Part shown: positions 6,980 to 10,959 of the stretch, piece after piece
How the letters are laid out: the number at the start of each line of letters is the position of its first letter
Position numbering within the stretch: the stretch's first letter is position 1
Assembly (NCBI GenBank): GCA_030531285.1
Contig: JAUNNW010000040.1
Coordinates: forward strand, 1 to 10,959
Origin: Synergistaceae bacterium
GTDB lineage: Bacteria > Synergistota > Synergistia > Synergistales > Synergistaceae
DNA length: 10,959 bases
Direction of reading: 5' to 3'
The notes under the pieces: generated by a model
The model's database searches: none
What the model saw: the letters and a program-made list of their open reading frames with translations, nothing else
What the model was told of the DNA's origin: nothing
Position numbers and translations under genes: made by a program

Positions 6980-9338
6980 TTTTAATACAGACAAAATCAT
7001 ACTCTTTGACGGAGCAATGGGCACCATGCTCCAAAAACTTGGGCTGAAGGCAGGCGAACTGCCTGAGATACTTAATCTGACCGCAGGCGAAAAAATCACC
7101 GCAATCCACAGAACCTACCTCGACGCAGGTGCAGACGCCGTTTACACCAATACCTTCGGCATCAACCGCTTTAAAGCACAAACCGCCGGCATGTCTGTTG
7201 AAACAATCGTAAAAGCCGCCGTACAAAATGCAAGAAATGCCTGCAAAGGCTTTCAGGACAAAGCCGTTGCCCTTGACATAGGCCCCTGCGGCAAAATACT
7301 CAAACCGGCGGGAGACCTTGAATTTGAAGATGCCGCAGATGTCTTCGCAGAGGTTGTGCGCGCCGGCAGAGATGCTGACTTTATCATACTTGAAACCTTT
7401 ACTGATCTGTACGAATTGAAAGCGGCGGTGCTTGCGGCAAAAGAAAATTCAGACCTGCCGATAGCGGCAACCATGAGCTTTGAAGCTGACGGCACCTCCT
7501 TCTTCGGGGCAACGATAGAAACAATGACGGCAACGCTTGAAGGGCTTGGAGTTTCTGCGCTTGGCTTAAACTGTTCTCTTGGACCAAAACAGCTGGAGCC
7601 GCTTGCAGACAGATTTCTTGCCTGCAGCTCACTGCCTGTAATCATAAAACCAAACGCAGGGCTTCCTGTCATAAAAGACGGACAGACCTGCTACGATGTA
7701 ACAAAAGAAGAATTTGCAAAAACCGTGGCAGGCTTTGCAAAAAAAGGCGCCGCAATAGTCGGAGGCTGCTGCGGAACAACGCCGGAATACATTGCACTGC
7801 TTAAAAAAGAGCTGAACGGAGTCTCGCGCAAAAACTGCGAAACAGAAGAAAAAACCGTTCTCTGCAGCGCCTCGAGACTTGTAACGGCAGGTGAAAGACT
7901 GAACATTATAGGCGAAAGAATAAATCCTACAGGCAAGAAACGTCTGCAACAGGCACTTCGCGAAAAAGATTATTCCTATTTGCTGCGCGAAGCGGTAAAA
8001 CAGCAGGAACAGGGCGCCGACGTGCTTGACGTAAACGTTGGACTGCCTGAACTGGACGAAATCGAAATGCTTGTAAAAGCGGTAAAAGAAATACAATCCG
8101 TAACAGATTTGCCGCTTCAGCTTGACTCGTCAAACAGCGAAGCTCTTGAACGCGCGGCACGCATTTACAACGGCAAACCGCTGATAAACTCCGTCAACGG
8201 CAAACGCGAATCTCTGGAAAGCATCCTTCCTATTGTTAAAAAATACGGCTGCGCCGTACTTGGACTCACACTTGACGAAAAAGGCATACCGCAGACTGCG
8301 GAAGGACGTGCTGAAATCGCCGGCAGAATCATAAAAGCAGCGGAAAAATACGGTATACCCCGCAAAAACGTGTTGATGGACTGTCTTGTAATGACAGTCT
8401 CGGCACAGCAGAAACAGGCGCTTGAAACACTGAAAGCGGTAAAGCTGGTCAAAGAAAAATACGGCGTAAAAACAGTCCTCGGAATAAGCAACATATCCTT
8501 CGGGCTGCCTGCAAGAAGCCTTGTCAACGAAACAATGCTCTCCCTTGCGGTCAAAAACGGACTCGACATGGCAATCTACAATCCGTCGGAAGTCAGGCTT
8601 GAAGAAAATGAAAAAGCCGTGCGCGTGATCCTTGGAGAAGACAAAGATTGTGAACAATTTATTTCAGAATATACAGGCTGGACAAACGAAAAAACAGAAA
8701 TAAAAACTCAAAGCGGCGGAATGGAATACTTTGTGCTGCACGGCTTAAAAGAAGAAGCAAAAACCGATGCCGATCTGCTGCTTGAAAAGTTTTCGCCGCT
8801 TGACGTTATTGAAAAACATATTGTTCCGGCACTCGACAAAGTGGGAAAACTTTACGAAGAGGGGAAACTGTTTCTTCCGCAGCTTATCAAAGCGGCAGAA
8901 GCGGCAAAAAGCGCCTGCGACACGGTCAAAAACAGACTGGCGGCAGGAGGCGGCGAAGCCTCTGACAAAAAAATTGTGCTTGCGACCGTACACGGCGACA
9001 TACACGACATAGGCAAAAACATTGCAAAAGTCATTCTTGAAAACTACAACTATAAAATAACAGACCTTGGACGCGACGTTCCTGCGGAAGAAATATGTGC
9101 TGCGGTCAAAGAACAGGGGGCAAAACTTGCCGGCTTAAGCGCACTCATGACAACCACCGTGGGCAGCATGAAACAAAGCATTGACCTGCTGCGCCGCGAA
9201 TGCCCTGACGTAAAAATAATGGCCGGAGGCGCCGTACTCTCCGAAACTCTGGCAAAACAGCTGGGCGCAGACTTCTACGTTGCGGACGCTCTTGCAGACG
9301 TGCGCGCGGCGGAACGGGTGTTTGGCAGTGCAGATTAA
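6969..9338 (+). CDS. metH: Cobalamin-dependent methionine synthase, short form without activation domain
   Basis: MetH transfers the methyl group of 5-methyltetrahydrofolate, via cobalamin, to homocysteine, giving methionine. From the GTG at 6969 the protein has 789 residues, against roughly 1200 for the E. coli enzyme. Domains in order are: homocysteine-binding barrel, about 8-285, opening with LFDGAMGTML (12-21), with zinc ligands Cys202 in GLNCSLG and Cys267/Cys268 in GGCCGT; pterin-binding barrel, about 305-565, with GERLNIIGERINPTG (308-322) and DVLDVNVG (351-358); helical cap, about 600-665; and cobalamin domain, about 668-789, with DIHDIG (677-682), where His679 is the lower axial cobalt ligand, plus SALMTTT (724-730) and a GGA loop (753-755). 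The fourth, AdoMet-binding domain is absent and is supplied by the gene just upstream. In-frame GTGs at 6960 and 6915 are alternative starts; homology should begin near residue 8, so the choice hardly matters for function. Confidence 0.97.
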   Translation: MAFNFNTDKIILFDGAMGTMLQKLGLKAGELPEILNLTAGEKITAIHRTYLDAGADAVYTNTFGINRFKAQTAGMSVETIVKAAVQNARNACKGFQDKAVALDIGPCGKILKPAGDLEFEDAADVFAEVVRAGRDADFIILETFTDLYELKAAVLAAKENSDLPIAATMSFEADGTSFFGATIETMTATLEGLGVSALGLNCSLGPKQLEPLADRFLACSSLPVIIKPNAGLPVIKDGQTCYDVTKEEFAKTVAGFAKKGAAIVGGCCGTTPEYIALLKKELNGVSRKNCETEEKTVLCSASRLVTAGERLNIIGERINPTGKKRLQQALREKDYSYLLREAVKQQEQGADVLDVNVGLPELDEIEMLVKAVKEIQSVTDLPLQLDSSNSEALERAARIYNGKPLINSVNGKRESLESILPIVKKYGCAVLGLTLDEKGIPQTAEGRAEIAGRIIKAAEKYGIPRKNVLMDCLVMTVSAQQKQALETLKAVKLVKEKYGVKTVLGISNISFGLPARSLVNETMLSLAVKNGLDMAIYNPSEVRLEENEKAVRVILGEDKDCEQFISEYTGWTNEKTEIKTQSGGMEYFVLHGLKEEAKTDADLLLEKFSPLDVIEKHIVPALDKVGKLYEEGKLFLPQLIKAAEAAKSACDTVKNRLAAGGGEASDKKIVLATVHGDIHDIGKNIAKVILENYNYKITDLGRDVPAEEICAAVKEQGAKLAGLSALMTTTVGSMKQSIDLLRRECPDVKIMAGGAVLSETLAKQLGADFYVADALADVRAAERVFGSAD

Positions 9339-9364
9339 ATGCACAATAACTGAAAACTTATATG

Positions 9365-9377
9365 CTGCAAGCTGCAG
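9365..9377 (+). other. Small inverted repeat after metH
   Basis: CTGCA and TGCAG flank a three-base AGC loop, 27 bases after the metH stop. The five-pair stem is short and no T-run follows, so it is not a convincing intrinsic terminator. It could be a weak hairpin or chance. Confidence 0.2.
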
Positions 9378-9432
9378 ACTGTAAGCGGAAAATAAAGAAA
9401 ACAAAGTGCTAAAATTTATCAGACATAAGACA

Positions 9433-9438
9433 TATAAT
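9433..9438 (+). promoter_or_regulatory. Possible sigma-70 promoter for the TPR gene (-10 element)
   Basis: A perfect TATAAT occurs in the AT-rich 132-base gap between metH and the TPR gene, 32 bases before the ATG at 9471. The hexamer 17 bases upstream (9410-9415, TAAAAT) is a poor -35 match and there is no extended -10 TG. The rest of the gap (9339-9470) shows no RNA gene or clear terminator. This would separate the TPR and radical SAM genes from the B12/methionine operon, but read-through from metH remains possible. Confidence 0.45.
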
Positions 9439-9455
9439 AACAACAAACAGCAGTG

Positions 9456-9460
9456 AAAGG
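9456..9460 (+). promoter_or_regulatory. Ribosome binding site that fixes the TPR gene start
   Basis: AAAGG lies ten bases before the ATG at 9471. The upstream in-frame GTG at 9453 overlaps this site and the TTG at 9462 is too close to it, so 9471 is preferred. Confidence 0.55.
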
Positions 9461-9470
9461 GTTGAGCGTA

Positions 9471-10721
9471 ATGGCAGACGAAATCAAAAAAATGCCCGAT
9501 GAAGTATCCGCAGACAAAATGGGCCTGACACAGGCAGAAGAAGACTGGAGAAACCTTCCTGACCCCCGTCCGCCTGTCTCCCGCTGGGTATTCTTCTTCG
9601 CAGGCATGGTGATAATCATAGCCTGTGCGCTCAGCGGAATCTGGTATTACCAGACAAGCATAGTGCCTGAAAAAATCTTCGCCCGTGCGGAAAATTACCT
9701 GCTGGACGGCGACTACACAGGTGCCTACAGACTCTTTGAAGAAGTCTACGAGACGCGTCCGAAAAGAAAAGACGTTATTTTCAACCTCGGGCTCTGCCTT
9801 GAAAAAATGGGACGCTTTGAGGCAGCGGCAAACCGCTACGCCGAACATCTCAAAAAACTGCCGGATGACGGCAAAGCGCTTATACAGCTTGGAAACCTTA
9901 ACTTTCAGCAGCTCGGCAAAAAAGATGAAGGCTATGCCCTGCTGAAACGGGGCGCAGCCGAACTTGGCACCGCCGAAGCATGGGAAAATGTTGTGCAGGC
10001 AGCAAAGAGCTTCAAGCCGGAAGAGCTGGCGGAAGCTCTTGAAAAACAACTGAAACTTGCCAAAAAAACCGATGAAATCCTTGCCGTATCCAAACGCCTC
10101 GCCGGCATTGGCGCATACAAGGAAGCTCTCGGCGGCTACGAAAAAGCGCTGGACAAAACCGAAAACAGCGAAGAAGCACAAAACGGCGTAAAAACAATGC
10201 GCGAAAAACTTGGACTGCCTGACAGCAAAGAGCACACGGTAATTCCGGGCAAAGCGCTCGGCCTTGTTAAAATCGGCGAAAACAAACAGAAAGTGAAAGA
10301 AACAATGGGCGGCAAATCACCGGACAAAAAGCTTTTTGTTCTGCTGCCGGAAGAAACGGAAGCGCTCGGCAAAGAACTGGAAGTGTGGGATTACAATACT
10401 GAACAGCCTGACCGCTTCCGTATAATCTTCATCAAAGGCAAAGCCTCAGAGCTTGAAACTTCCTCCGCCGTCTACAAAACAGAAGACGGACTCAGTATTG
10501 ACAACTGTTGCACGGACGAACAATGCAAAAATCAACAGAATGAAACGGGTAAGAGCGTATTGACTTTCTCTGACCAAATAAAAGGAGTTTCCTTCTATGT
10601 GCTGGTCAACCGCAAAGGCATACCCTCAAAAACGGTACGGAAATTGAGAGTCTACAAAGGCGAAAAATCAGTGTTGGACGACATTCCGGAGCTTTCTCTG
10701 ACAGACAGGCGTAAAAAATAG
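9471..10721 (+). CDS. Membrane-anchored TPR protein with possible BamE-like C-terminal domain
   Basis: I do not recognise a named gene. The 416-residue protein starts with a charged, proline-containing segment of about 37 residues. One clear membrane helix follows, about residues 39-60 (WVFFFAGMVIIIACALSGIW is its core). Basic residues before the helix suggest the N-terminus is inside and the rest outside. Residues about 67-165 hold two or three TPR-like helix pairs, for example the unit with AENYLLDGDYTGAYRLFEE (73-91) and the one with NLGLCLEKMGRFEAA (105-119). A further unit with GAYKEALGGYEKAL (214-227) follows a less regular helical stretch. From about 258 the fold changes to beta-rich: PGKALGLVKIGENKQKVKETMG (split as 259-268 and 269-280) recalls the SmpA/OmlA (BamE) 'G-x-s-x-x-x-V-x-x-x-x-G' start. 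Cys346, Cys347 and Cys352 cluster near 350. It is probably an envelope scaffold; function unknown. Its stop lies in frame with the next gene, only three bases away. Confidence 0.8.
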   Translation: MADEIKKMPDEVSADKMGLTQAEEDWRNLPDPRPPVSRWVFFFAGMVIIIACALSGIWYYQTSIVPEKIFARAENYLLDGDYTGAYRLFEEVYETRPKRKDVIFNLGLCLEKMGRFEAAANRYAEHLKKLPDDGKALIQLGNLNFQQLGKKDEGYALLKRGAAELGTAEAWENVVQAAKSFKPEELAEALEKQLKLAKKTDEILAVSKRLAGIGAYKEALGGYEKALDKTENSEEAQNGVKTMREKLGLPDSKEHTVIPGKALGLVKIGENKQKVKETMGGKSPDKKLFVLLPEETEALGKELEVWDYNTEQPDRFRIIFIKGKASELETSSAVYKTEDGLSIDNCCTDEQCKNQQNETGKSVLTFSDQIKGVSFYVLVNRKGIPSKTVRKLRVYKGEKSVLDDIPELSLTDRRKK

Positions 10722-10724
10722 CAA

Positions 10725-10959
10725 ATGGTCAACGTCCGCAGAGTAGAAGCAAAAAGCCTGCTCTCACCGACGCAAATCGGCGGCGACTACGCCGTAAACC
10801 CTTACAGGGGATGCCCTCACAAATGCATCTACTGCTATGCGGCATGCATTAACCACACAAAAGAAGAGCGTGAAGAAGAGTGGGGCGACTATATTGACGT
10901 CAAAGAACAGAAAAGCGCGATAAATCTGGCAAAAATATTCAGGAAACGCATACTTTTCA
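10725..10959 (+). CDS. Radical SAM protein, N-terminal part (cut by right edge)
   Basis: An open frame runs from the ATG at 10725 to the window end, giving 78 visible residues. NPYRGCPHKCIYCYA (25-39) contains Cys30, Cys34 and Cys37, the CxxxCxxC motif that binds the 4Fe-4S cluster of radical S-adenosylmethionine enzymes. The lead-in 'NPYRGC-PH-x-C-x-YCYA' is typical of the spore-photoproduct-lyase-like group (Rv2578c family), whose members mostly have unknown substrates. The first residues, MVNVRRVEAKSLLSP, fit that group's usual opening. The gene begins three bases after the TPR gene stop, with no strong ribosome binding site (AGGCG at 10707-10711 is 13 bases away), so translation probably depends on coupling. 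The fold call is firm; the substrate is unknown. Confidence 0.88.
   Translation, partial: MVNVRRVEAKSLLSPTQIGGDYAVNPYRGCPHKCIYCYAACINHTKEEREEEWGDYIDVKEQKSAINLAKIFRKRILF

Noticed and set aside
8130..8657. Minus-strand open frame of 175 codons inside metH
   Set aside because: It is fully antisense to the pterin-binding domain and rich in Phe and Tyr from reversed codons; a shadow frame.
9359..9420. Possible intrinsic terminator after metH
   Set aside because: The only hairpin has five pairs and no following T-run, so termination cannot be claimed.
9135..10235. Minus-strand open frame of 366 codons across the end of metH, the gap and the TPR gene
   Set aside because: It is antisense to two well-supported genes, and its product is dominated by Phe, Cys and Ala, as expected when Glu-, Lys- and Ala-rich codons are read backwards. 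No recognisable domain.

Overview
The window reads as one almost gap-free stretch of plus-strand genes from an anaerobe-like bacterium with two membranes. Base composition is near 50% G+C by eye. An AsmA/TamB-type envelope protein points to an outer membrane. A methionine synthase whose reactivation domain is a separate protein is an arrangement I associate with Clostridia-like Firmicutes, Thermotogae and Synergistota. Synergistota is my best guess and a diderm Firmicute (Negativicutes) the main alternative. Both are inferences from gene style, not proof.

Layout: (1) bases 1-3260, the C-terminal 1085 residues of a giant AsmA/TamB-like protein, cut by the left edge; (2) 3273-4630, cobU and cobS, two enzymes of cobalamin nucleotide-loop assembly; (3) 4627-5427, a Cof-type HAD phosphatase overlapping cobS by four bases; (4) 5449-9338, a methionine module of metF, a stand-alone methionine synthase reactivation protein and a short metH, joined by overlaps of 8 and 11 bases; (5) 9339-9470, the only sizeable gap, with a plausible promoter; (6) 9471-10721, a membrane-anchored TPR protein; (7) 10725 to the right edge, the start of a radical SAM protein.

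The central genes form a coherent unit. CobU activates adenosylcobinamide, CobS attaches the lower ligand, and the HAD enzyme may remove a phosphate. MetF makes 5-methyltetrahydrofolate, MetH uses it and cobalamin to make methionine, and the activation protein rescues MetH when its cobalt is oxidised. The gaps from gene 1 to metH are short and I saw no convincing terminator in them, so these genes are probably co-transcribed. No cobalamin riboswitch is visible; the operon's 5' end lies outside the window.

I do not see a wholly new system. The points most worth following are the HAD enzyme as a candidate missing alpha-ribazole-phosphate phosphatase, and the cysteine-rich tail on the MetH reactivation protein.
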